Positions 15,592-22,107 of a DNA stretch of 64,000 bases are shown here, one piece after another. The stretch's first letter is position 1; each line of letters opens with the position of its first letter. Source of the stretch: Salinicoccus carnicancri Crm (GTDB lineage: Bacteria > Bacillota > Bacilli > Staphylococcales > Salinicoccaceae); NCBI RefSeq assembly GCF_000330705.1, contig NZ_ANAM01000008.1:496001-560000 (forward strand), in the 5' to 3' direction. The translations under genes and the position numbers were made by a program. The notes beneath the pieces were generated by a model that did no database searches, was not told the origin of the DNA, and saw only the letters and a list, made by a program, of their open reading frames with translations.

Positions 15592-15906
15592 TCCCTACAT
15601 ACCTCTCCCATGTCTCTCTACATCATTCTCATTTATTAAATCAACATAATTATATCACAGATTAAAAAGAGGCTACAGCCTTAGCCATAGCCTCAAATGA
15701 GAATAAATAAACTATCATTAGAGAGGAAAAGTATTAAAGTATGATGCTGTTGTAGGTGTATCTAGTACTATAGTTAGAATAACAACCCTAACTGTGACAG
15801 AGGCTGTTAGATACTGTTTAGATGCTGTGAGTGCCATTTAAAGAGGAGTTAACTACTTGATATGAGTGACTTACCCAGTTATAACTCTCTATGTGTCTCT
15901 GTGTAG
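15592..15906. other. Gap downstream of the integrase gene
   Basis: 315 bp without a gene. It contains the integrase terminator (15664-15694) and presumably the promoter of the winged-helix gene. Nothing else stands out. Confidence 0.5.
15664..15694 (-). terminator. Terminator of the integrase gene
   Basis: GAGGCTA / TAGCCTC stem (15669-15694), followed on the minus strand by TTTTT. Confidence 0.7.
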
Positions 15907-17433
15907 CTACTCAGCCCATGTTATTGTCAGTGTAGGCTTTACTTTCTGCCCTTGCTCATCTTTCTGATACTCTACTTTAGATATAATGCTCTTTAGGAAG
16001 TTATTTATATTTGTGACCAACTCTTTTTTATCCTTATCTGTTAAATCAGCATCCTCTTTAATCTGTTTAGATGTTCTAATATTTTTGATGTTATCTACAA
16101 GGTATTTAATTCTCTGTTCATAAGTGGAGGTATCTAAGTTTATAAGACTCTCCTTATAACTCTCTACTACATCTTTTAAGTGATCTTTCTCCTCTTCTAT
16201 ACCCTGCTGTCTCTCCTTAAAGGTGTTTTTATCTATCAATCCATCTACAGCCAAAGAAAGTAGATTTTCCTTTTTATCCTCTAGCTTTGCTAAAGATTTC
16301 TCAGCATCTTTAATTTTATCATGATACTTTTTAACAATAGTTGTATTGTCATGGGTCTTTATCTTAGACAGTTCTTTCTCTACTTCCACACTGTACTTCT
16401 TAATTTCTTCTAGTATAGCCTTTTCTAATTTTTCCAAAGAGTGCCCATAGTTTTTACAACTTTTATTAGTACATTTCTTTAATATATTCGCTACCCTGTA
16501 CTCTCCTGTCTCTTTGTAATTCTTATACTTAGGGTTAGCTGTAGAATTAACTAGCATCCTATTACTGCATTTAGTACATATAAATAGCCCTGAGGTTATA
16601 AAGCTAGTAGTAGATCTAGTTCTATTGTAACTCTTAGTCCTCTGCTGTACTAAATCTGAGATAAGCTGATACTCTGATACCTTAATTAGAGGCTCATGAG
16701 CATCCTTAACCTCTACAGATCCCTGTGCATTTTTGTAGTTAAGGATGCCCCTATACACAGGATTATTAATCATTCTAGAAACTGAGTTCATTCTAAAGAG
16801 CCTGTGATCTCTAGTCCTGTAGCCCTCTGCATTTAATTTCTTGCAAGCTGATGGATAGCTCATGCCTTGTAGCATCAAATCTACAGCATACCTATACACC
16901 TTGCTCTCCTCCTCATCAGGAGTAAGCCTGCCCTCTGAGTCTCTGATGTACCCATAAGGTGTAGGATTGCCTTGCCACTTACCTGCTCTAGCACTATTTA
17001 ACTTTCCTACTAATAATCTCTTTCTGATCTGCCTGTACTCAGCATCTGCAATAACTGAGCCAAAGGAAAATAACAGCTTATTGTTATCCTCTCTCAGATC
17101 ATACTCTGCAGTAGGAGTAATGAATATAGGGCAGTGCATCTCTAAGGTCTCTGCCAATGCCATTAAAGTAGCTCCTGACCTACTGAGCCTATCAATATCA
17201 TGAGCAAATACTGCATCATACTCTCCTGCTTTAATATCCTTAAGCATAATATTGTACTGCTCTCTATCTGAGTCCATTGAGGATGCTATGCCATCACTGT
17301 ATATCACATAGCTATAGCCCTGACTTTCAGCGATTCCCATTAAAGTAGTCCTGTGATTACTTAAGCTATCCTCATCCTCCCCTTTCTCTCTACTGAGCCT
17401 CAGATAAATACATGCTTTTTTACTGTTATCCAC
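15907..17433 (-). CDS. Large serine recombinase, integrase of the element
   Basis: A 508-residue phage/ICE-type large serine integrase. Resolvase domain: 'ACIYLRLSREKGEDEDS' with catalytic Ser14, 'FAHDIDRLSRSGATLM', 'SFGSVIADAEYRQIRKRL'. Recombinase domain: 'PYGYIRDSEGRLTPDEEE' and 'RMNSVSRMINNPVYRGI'. A zinc ribbon has 'CTKCSNRM' and 'KKCTNKSCKNYGH', and a long coiled coil follows (residues ~365-470). The start is GTG at 17433, 7 nt after GGAGG; the ATG at 17466 lies upstream of that ribosome site. It ends at the right side of the element, next to the attachment site in yjbQ, and explains the insertion. Confidence 0.95.
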   Translation of the reverse strand: MDNSKKACIYLRLSREKGEDEDSLSNHRTTLMGIAESQGYSYVIYSDGIASSMDSDREQYNIMLKDIKAGEYDAVFAHDIDRLSRSGATLMALAETLEMHCPIFITPTAEYDLREDNNKLLFSFGSVIADAEYRQIRKRLLVGKLNSARAGKWQGNPTPYGYIRDSEGRLTPDEEESKVYRYAVDLMLQGMSYPSACKKLNAEGYRTRDHRLFRMNSVSRMINNPVYRGILNYKNAQGSVEVKDAHEPLIKVSEYQLISDLVQQRTKSYNRTRSTTSFITSGLFICTKCSNRMLVNSTANPKYKNYKETGEYRVANILKKCTNKSCKNYGHSLEKLEKAILEEIKKYSVEVEKELSKIKTHDNTTIVKKYHDKIKDAEKSLAKLEDKKENLLSLAVDGLIDKNTFKERQQGIEEEKDHLKDVVESYKESLINLDTSTYEQRIKYLVDNIKNIRTSKQIKEDADLTDKDKKELVTNINNFLKSIISKVEYQKDEQGQKVKPTLTITWAE

Positions 17434-17509
17434 TCTGCAAACCTCCAATAATAGTACTCTAAACACAGCTACCTCTAGTGCTCAGTACTATCATTAGAGA
17501 TAACTGTAT

Positions 17510-17653
17510 TTATGTGACTACTACTGTATGCGGTGTGAAGACAACCACCACACCGCCTTTCAGCTTGGATTCCGCGAGCGCTTCCCGCACAAGTGAATCG
17601 ATGTTGACGAAAGTCTCCCGCCGGTCGGTTTCCACTTCATACTTGAATAGCAT
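17510..17653 (-). pseudogene. yjbQ: yjbQ, 5' part, cut off by the mobile element
   Basis: Starts with ATG at 17653 behind an AAAGGTGA ribosome site and encodes MLFKYEVETDRRETFVNIDS through '...VVVVFTPHT' (43 residues), then four residues from the element (VVVT) and a TAA. The intact family is about 130-140 residues; adding the ~90 residues at 4338-4612 gives ~132. The promoter remains here, so a short dead-end peptide is expected while the element is present. Confidence 0.9.
17526..17529. other. Right attachment junction
   Basis: Element side GACTACTACT then GTAT then host GCGGTGTGAAG. Joining the element sides predicts a circular attP core of GACTACTACTGTATCAGATG on the plus strand. The integrase gene begins about 90 bp away. 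Confidence 0.85.
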
Positions 17654-17721
17654 TTTATCACCTTTAATCTTCAGTATTGTGGGTACTATACTACTAGAGA
17701 TTGATGAAAGGAGATATCGGA

Positions 17722-18138
17722 ATGCCTTATACAACGAATGATTATCCGGATTCACTGAAAAACATGGAAAAGCTGGAACGGAGAAAGGCGATTGATATCA
17801 TCAATGCACTGCTCGAAGAAGGATATGACGATAACCGGGCCATCCCGATTGGGATCGAACAGGCCGAAGATTGGTATAAAGGTGCAACAGCTGAAGAATT
17901 AAAGGAACTTGAGCGTAAAGATATCACACAGCATGAAAACGATCCGGGTACCCAGGGCGGCAGGATAGCTGATAACGACGTCGAAGTCTTCTACGAAGAT
18001 GACGAATGGAAAGTACAGACAAAAGGGGCGAAACGCCCGAGCAGCACGTACGCCACGAAGGATGATGCCGTGAAGCGGGCAAAAGAGATTGCCGACAATC
18101 GCGGCGCGGAAGTCATCACCCATAAAAAGGATGACTAG
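17722..18138 (+). CDS. DUF2188-type (YdaT-like) protein
   Basis: A 138-residue acidic soluble protein. The N-terminal half ('MPYTTNDYPDSLKNMEKLER', 'EEGYDDNRAIPIGIEQAEDW') resembles ChaB-like/YdaT N-terminal regions. The C-terminal half ('VEVFYEDDEWKVQTKGAKRP', 'TYATKDDAVKRAKEIADNRG', 'ITHKKDD') is a DUF2188 domain. AAAGGAG lies 8 nt before ATG 17722; an upstream in-frame ATG at 17701 overlaps the ribosome site. Proteins of this type are stress-associated in bacilli but their biochemical role is unknown. Divergent from yjbQ and convergent with mutT. Confidence 0.75.
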   Translation: MPYTTNDYPDSLKNMEKLERRKAIDIINALLEEGYDDNRAIPIGIEQAEDWYKGATAEELKELERKDITQHENDPGTQGGRIADNDVEVFYEDDEWKVQTKGAKRPSSTYATKDDAVKRAKEIADNRGAEVITHKKDD

Positions 18139-18142
18139 CTGA

Positions 18143-18173
18143 ATTGCCCCGATCAGATGATCGGGGCAATTTT
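18143..18173. terminator. Terminator shared by the DUF2188 gene and mutT
   Basis: ATTGCCCCGATC / GATCGGGGCAAT (18143-18170), T-rich after it on the plus strand and A-rich before it. It can serve both directions, though it best suits the plus strand. Confidence 0.85.
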
Positions 18174-18225
18174 CATACCTGTGTATTCAATTGCAGAAGG
18201 AACAGCGCCCCTTCACATGTAGATA

Positions 18226-18618
18226 CTATCCTTTTTTAATCAGTTCAATCGCCGGTATGTCGGCAGGTGCCCATTCCAGCTCATCGATGACTCCCCTTTT
18301 GAGCCATTTCATATCGACGTGTTCGAGCAGCTGGATTTCACCGGATATCACTTTGGAGTAGTAGGTCGTCAACTCGACTACCCCGAAATCATATTCATGG
18401 ACAGTCGTGGTGATCTTGTCCCCGACTTCGATCCGGCAGCCCATTTCCTCTTCCAATTCACGCATCAGGGCATCCAGCGGTTCCTCCCCCTCCTCGATTT
18501 TACCGCCGGGGAATTCCCACATCAGCTCAAGACTTTTCCCTTCGGGACGCTGTGCACATAGAATTTCATCATTTTCATTTACGATGACAGCCCCGACCAC
18601 TCTTATGTATTTTTTCAT
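18226..18618 (-). CDS. mutT: MutT-like Nudix hydrolase
   Basis: A 130-residue Nudix protein with a complete box Gx5Ex7REUxEExGU in 'GKIEEGEEPLDALMRELEEE' followed by MG. The flanking 'VVGAVIVNENDEILCAQRPE' and 'MWEFPGG' are as in MutT, which cleans 8-oxo-dGTP from the nucleotide pool; the closest relatives also include CTP pyrophosphohydrolases. GGAGG lies 5 nt before ATG 18618; a frame extension to 18645 begins upstream of that site and is not used. Cytoplasmic, single gene. Confidence 0.88.
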   Translation of the reverse strand: MKKYIRVVGAVIVNENDEILCAQRPEGKSLELMWEFPGGKIEEGEEPLDALMRELEEEMGCRIEVGDKITTTVHEYDFGVVELTTYYSKVISGEIQLLEHVDMKWLKRGVIDELEWAPADIPAIELIKKG

Positions 18619-18794
18619 GTCTTCCTCCGAAATCTTTTTCCCCAATTATAACAAACTGCTTCAATAATGAAATTAAATCGTATCAAATGTATAATTATGA
18701 TAAATAAATTTAATTTGGACATTAAAGTATTTAAAATCTGGGTATGTTAATATGAAAACAAAATAATTTATATACAGCCTGCATATTTCGGCCA

Positions 18795-18851
18795 TAAAAA
18801 AAGCCCCTGCCTGAAATTATTAAGAGGTCGGGTGCATTTCTTAGGCAGGGG
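18795..18851 (-). terminator. Long-loop terminator of the secreted peptide gene
   Basis: CCCCTGCCT (18804-18812) / AGGCAGGGG (18843-18851) enclosing 30 nt, followed on the minus strand by seven T. Confidence 0.75.
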
Positions 18852-18896
18852 TAAATCCAATTAAGGGTAAGGAAAAAATGAACTTACTATAAGTTG

Positions 18897-19073
18897 CTAA
18901 TAAACATCGATGGGGCGGAGTCTACCATCAGACATGTAAGGACCGCCGCTGGTAACAGTAAAGACCGGCTCATCCGACTTAACAGTACTCGCTTCTACTG
19001 TTTCCGGACTGCTGAAAGTCACTGCACCGAAAAGCATCAGGCCCAAAATCATTACGCTGACAAGTTTTTTCAT
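18897..19073 (-). CDS. Small secreted peptide precursor, candidate signal of the adjacent regulator
   Basis: A 58-residue precursor: MKKLVSVMILGLMLFGAVTF is a signal peptide with a probable cut after 'VEA' (near residue 28). The exported part is about 30 residues and ends 'YMSDGRLRPIDVY'. A GGTGGTG ribosome site precedes ATG 19073. It is divergent from a PlcR/Rgg-like regulator 103 bp away. That is the usual layout of peptide/RRNPP signalling pairs (PlcR-PapR, NprR-NprX), where a C-terminal piece is re-imported and bound by the TPR domain. That the peptide is the ligand is inference from position, size and secretion signal. Confidence 0.65.
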   Translation of the reverse strand: MKKLVSVMILGLMLFGAVTFSSPETVEASTVKSDEPVFTVTSGGPYMSDGRLRPIDVY

Positions 19074-19095
19074 CCCATTCACCACCAATCAATGT

Positions 19096-19159
19096 CTATA
19101 ATCACATTATGTAGTATTCTAAATATTTAATCAATATTCACATATGCAAAAATTGTGAA
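19096..19159. promoter_or_regulatory. Divergent control region of the peptide/regulator pair
   Basis: On the minus strand TTGATT (revcomp of 19127-19132), 17 bp and CATAAT form a plausible promoter for the peptide gene. The inverted repeat TTCACA (19137-19142)-N11-TGTGAA (19154-19159) lies upstream of both genes, just before the regulator's ribosome site, and is a likely operator. The centre TATGCAAAAAT half-matches a PlcR box. Confidence 0.55.
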
Positions 19160-19176
19160 CAAACTGGAGGATATTT

Positions 19177-20076
19177 ATGGAGTATTATGAGCAATTCAAG
19201 AAAATACGGCAGCTGAAAGGATTAACCCATAAAGATCTTGCTGAAGGCATATGTGGCATGACGACAATCTACCGCTTCGAGCGTGGCGATACTGCCATCA
19301 CTGCTGAAGTACTGTATCAGTTATGCCAGCGGCTCGGCATCAGCATGCAGACTTTATTCGTCGATGAGGATTCAGAATATGCCTTCATTGACTATTATTT
19401 GGAGAAACTGCGTGAATACGTCTACTTCCGGCACCCCGATATGCTGAAGATGACTTTAAAAGATGCAGAAGAGACGATAAACAATAATCCGTCTTTTGAT
19501 TTGAAATATAATAATTTCGACAGGCTTTTCAGAACATACTCCGCCATCGTATTAAAAAATGAAGAACGGTATGATCAGGCAGAGAAGATCCTGGTTGAAC
19601 TGATGAAAAATAAGAAAAACAAGTCGGATCTCGAGCTTGAAATCATCAATACGCTCGGTGACCTGTACATCACCCAGGACAAATATGGGGAAGCACTTGA
19701 ACTGTACACACGCCACAGGACACGCATTCTGGCACATGAAGACAGCCATTATTTTGACCATTATATGCTGATCCAGCTGTATTATGGTTACGCAAACAGT
19801 CTTTACAGCAATTTCAGGGATGTCCAGGCTCTCGATATCTGCTTTAAGCTGCTCATCCGGATTCAGGAACACAATACGATGTACTATCTGGGGAAGACGC
19901 ATTATCTCATGTGCCTTATTTATCTTGCTTTAAATGATGGTGAAAACGCTGAGGAACATTTTAAAAAAGCGGAATCCGCTTTTCATCTCGAGGAAATCAG
20001 AGACAGAATGGAAGATCATCTCACTGCAGCAAAAAGAGAAATAAAGTCGTTAAAGAAAAGCGAAAACAGCCTGTAA
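19177..20076 (+). CDS. RRNPP-type HTH/TPR peptide-sensing regulator
   Basis: A 299-residue cytoplasmic regulator. The N-terminal XRE-type HTH covers residues ~5-62 ('IRQLKGLTHKDLAEGICGMT', 'IYRFERGDTAITAEVLYQLC'). The rest is a run of tetratricopeptide-like helices ('YDQAEKILVELMKN', 'TLGDLYITQDKYGEALELY', 'YLMCLIYLALNDGENAEEHF'). Domain order and size match PlcR, NprR and Rgg. CTGGAGG sits 7 nt before the ATG. The divergent gene encodes a small secreted peptide, the probable ligand. An ordered hairpin at the stop ends transcription. Confidence 0.85.
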   Translation: MEYYEQFKKIRQLKGLTHKDLAEGICGMTTIYRFERGDTAITAEVLYQLCQRLGISMQTLFVDEDSEYAFIDYYLEKLREYVYFRHPDMLKMTLKDAEETINNNPSFDLKYNNFDRLFRTYSAIVLKNEERYDQAEKILVELMKNKKNKSDLELEIINTLGDLYITQDKYGEALELYTRHRTRILAHEDSHYFDHYMLIQLYYGYANSLYSNFRDVQALDICFKLLIRIQEHNTMYYLGKTHYLMCLIYLALNDGENAEEHFKKAESAFHLEEIRDRMEDHLTAAKREIKSLKKSENSL

Positions 20077-20098
20077 CCAGACAGGCTGTTTATAATTT
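20065..20098. terminator. Bidirectional terminator overlapping two gene ends
   Basis: AACAGCCTG (20065-20073) / CAGGCTGTT (20082-20090), T-rich after it on the plus strand and AAAA before it. It overlaps the end of the regulator gene and reaches the last base of the acetyltransferase gene. Confidence 0.75.
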
Positions 20099-20584
20099 TC
20101 TCCTGAATCGGTGGGATACCTGCACCTCTCCGGTTGCGGTCTTCGTCTTCTTGTCATGCTGGTATACGAAACCCCTCGCTTCGTAAAACGGCAGGCCGTA
20201 TCCATTTCCTTCCTGCACGGAGACCCATTGACAGACTGCGCCCCGCTTCCTGTGGCTCTCTGTAATTTTTGCGAGCAGTTCTTTACCAATGCCCCGAAAG
20301 CGATACTTCCGGTCTACATAGAAGACGAATATTTCGGATGTATCAAGTGCCGTCATGCCCCCGCCGATGACGCCTGCGACTACACCATCCACCTCGGCAA
20401 CATAGCTGTAGCTGCCATGCCTGATATCACCGGCCACCTTTTCCTCTGTGTACCAGAAGGAAACAATGCTCCGCTGGAAGGGTTCGGACATCGTCCCTTC
20501 CACCGTCTGGCGCCAGCCTTCACTGCATATTACGGCGACCTTCAGTGCATCAGAAATTACCGGTCTCCTGATTACAAGCTTCAT
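20090..20584 (-). CDS. GNAT family N-acetyltransferase
   Basis: A 164-residue acetyl-CoA-dependent acyltransferase. The acetyl-CoA loop is 'YRFRGIGKELLAKITESHRK' (Q/R-x-x-G-x-G/A pattern), preceded by beta strands 'GSYSYVAEVDGVVAGVIGG' and 'EIFVFYVDRK', and followed by 'GNGYGLPFYEARGFVYQHD'. I chose ATG 20584 because GGAGGTG lies 8 nt upstream; the frame opens further up at 20656 without such a site and would overlap the neighbour. The substrate is unknown. Confidence 0.85.
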   Translation of the reverse strand: MKLVIRRPVISDALKVAVICSEGWRQTVEGTMSEPFQRSIVSFWYTEEKVAGDIRHGSYSYVAEVDGVVAGVIGGGMTALDTSEIFVFYVDRKYRFRGIGKELLAKITESHRKRGAVCQWVSVQEGNGYGLPFYEARGFVYQHDKKTKTATGEVQVSHRFRRKL

Positions 20585-20603
20585 CCGCACGCACCTCCGG
20601 TCC

Positions 20604-20834
20604 CTATTCATCCCGTCCTTCTTCCGGGGTTGAAACTTCTTTATCCTCTTCGACATATTTCACATTTTCATGCGCCTTCAGTTCAGCCACCTGGTTTTCA
20701 TTGAGGGTGATCAGGTACATATGCATAATCCAGTATTCATGTTTTATGTCATCCGCGGCGATGTTCAACACCTCAAACTCCTTTAAGGTGAAAGGTGCTT
20801 TGACACTCACCAGATAATCTTTTTTCTCTTCCAT
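20604..20834 (-). CDS. Inhibitor I9/propeptide-like small protein, possibly a lipoprotein with a non-AUG start
   Basis: From ATG 20834 the frame gives 76 residues, 'MEEKKDYLVSVKAPFTLKEF...', ending in 'VKYVEEDKEVSTPEEG', which resembles the subtilisin propeptide/inhibitor I9 fold ('VAYVEEDH'). Reading upstream in the same frame gives FLFSAGVHAALTLLAGCGC directly before that Met: a signal peptide with a perfect lipobox LLAGC. Yet no ATG, GTG or TTG exists between there and the stop codon of the alcohol dehydrogenase gene (20907-20909), which is in the same frame. A CTG at 20888 could serve. Either the start codon is unusual, or it was lost by mutation. Confidence 0.55.
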   Translation of the reverse strand: MEEKKDYLVSVKAPFTLKEFEVLNIAADDIKHEYWIMHMYLITLNENQVAELKAHENVKYVEEDKEVSTPEEGRDE

Positions 20835-20906
20835 ACAGCCACACCCCGCAAGTAGAGTCAGCGCAGCATGAACCCCTGCCGAAAACAGGAATTCCCTGGA
20901 TAAAGA

Positions 20907-22019
20907 TCACCCCTCTTTTCGTTCAAGCAGCTGCACTATTTCATATTTGCCCAATTGTGCTATGTTGTTTTTCATGTTCGCCTGCTTCAGTGTCTCCTCT
21001 GCGATATCTTCCACCGCTTCCCGGTCGATGCCAAGTTCTTTCAAGGTCAGCCTCAGTCTTACTTTACCCTTCAGTTCATTGAACCCGCGGGCGAGGTCCC
21101 CGGCATCTTCGAATCCTATGTCCTTTGCATGCTGATTCAGCCGGGGGTCCGCCTCGGCGTTGATGACGAACCATTCCTCCAGTGAAAAGGCGCACGCCTC
21201 CCCGTGGGGGATGTTGAAATGGGAAGTCAGATAGTAGCTCATTGCATGTGATGCCGTCGTACCGGTCTGGCTGAAGGCCACACCGGCAAGCATGCTGCCG
21301 AGCGACATGTTCCTGCGTGCTTCCCTGTTCTCCGGCTCAAGAAATGCCGTCTCCAGATTTCGGAACGCAAGTCCCGCCGCACGGACAGCAAGCGCATCGG
21401 ATATTGGATTGCTTTTGACCGAGCCGAGGCAGTCAAGCGCATGGCAGATGACATCGATGCCCGAGACGGCCGTAACATTGGGCGGACATGTAAATGTAAG
21501 CTCCGGATCCACAACCGCAAGCTTCGGATAGAGGCCTTTTCCTGCCAAAGGCACTTTCAAACCGTTTTCCTTATCACTGATGACACTTGTCGGCGTCACT
21601 TCCGAAGCGGAGCCGCTCGTAGACGGGATTGCGATGATCGGCAGTGCTTCTGTGAAATCTGTATGCCCGAACAGTTCACCGGCACCGATGCCCTGCATAT
21701 ACGATGCCGCAGCTGCTTTTGCTGCATCCATCACCGAGCCGCCGCCCGTTGCAATCACGGCATGAGCATCATGCTCATACATTGCGCTGGCAATCGATTC
21801 GACATTCGCGAGCGTCGGATTCGCTTCGATTCCCGTGACCACCTCACACACCTTGCTCCCGAGCAATGATTCGATCAGTTCCACGACACCATTCTTCACC
21901 TGGGATCCTGATGCCGCCACGACAATCCGTTCAAAGCCAAAGTCTTCAACAAATTCATTCAGCCGGGTGAAGATACCTTCCCCGAACTTTATCTCTACTG
22001 GGTTATTGAATGAGAACAT
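20907..22019 (-). CDS. Iron-containing alcohol dehydrogenase
   Basis: A 370-residue group III alcohol dehydrogenase (Fe-ADH). The nucleotide loop 'VIATGGGSVMDAAKA' lies near residue 95; metal ligands are in 'SGIDVICHALDCLG' (Asp, His) and 'TTASHAMSYYLTSHFNIPHG' (His, His). It reduces an aldehyde or oxidises an alcohol with NAD(P). Some relatives act on phosphonoacetaldehyde or lactaldehyde, but no neighbouring pathway gene tells which. It follows a terminator after nagE, so it is a separate unit, probably cotranscribed with the small gene downstream. Confidence 0.88.
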   Translation of the reverse strand: MFSFNNPVEIKFGEGIFTRLNEFVEDFGFERIVVAASGSQVKNGVVELIESLLGSKVCEVVTGIEANPTLANVESIASAMYEHDAHAVIATGGGSVMDAAKAAAASYMQGIGAGELFGHTDFTEALPIIAIPSTSGSASEVTPTSVISDKENGLKVPLAGKGLYPKLAVVDPELTFTCPPNVTAVSGIDVICHALDCLGSVKSNPISDALAVRAAGLAFRNLETAFLEPENREARRNMSLGSMLAGVAFSQTGTTASHAMSYYLTSHFNIPHGEACAFSLEEWFVINAEADPRLNQHAKDIGFEDAGDLARGFNELKGKVRLRLTLKELGIDREAVEDIAEETLKQANMKNNIAQLGKYEIVQLLERKEG

Positions 22020-22066
22020 GATTCCCCTCCTTTGCCGCCATTATATAATAAAATTCCCGCCATCAC

Positions 22067-22096
22067 TAAAAAAAGCATTCCGGTAATCCGGAATGC
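22067..22096 (-). terminator. Terminator of nagE
   Basis: GCATTCCGG (22075-22083) / CCGGAATGC (22088-22096), followed on the minus strand by eight T. Confidence 0.9.
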
Positions 22097-22107
22097 CTTG
22101 AAAAACT

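Larger units (their letters stand above)
4609..17529. mobile_element. 12.9-kb integrative element inserted in yjbQ by a large serine recombinase
   Basis: The ends are set by the two halves of yjbQ. The only sequence shared by both junctions is GTAT (4609-4612 and 17526-17529), giving a 12,917-bp insert. The recombinase gene starts about 90 bp from the right end, the usual place next to attP. The interior is much richer in A+T than the host, uses AGA/AGG for arginine almost exclusively and nearly lacks CG dinucleotides. Cargo: helix-turn-helix proteins, a coiled-coil protein, a helicase-like ATPase, a 2.2-kb gene-free block, a DUF4145/PIN pair, small unknown genes, a small resolvase and a winged-helix protein. 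No capsid, terminase, conjugation or resistance gene was recognised. Confidence 0.93.

Noticed and set aside
4613-17525. SCC-type cassette or prophage
   Set aside because: Not at the orfX/rlmH site, no ccr pair with SCC repeats, and no structural phage genes were recognised.
17510-17755. An 81-residue gene starting at 17755 on the minus strand
   Set aside because: The true yjbQ start is ATG 17653 behind AAAGGTGA; the upstream extension overlaps the divergent DUF2188 gene and has no ribosome site.
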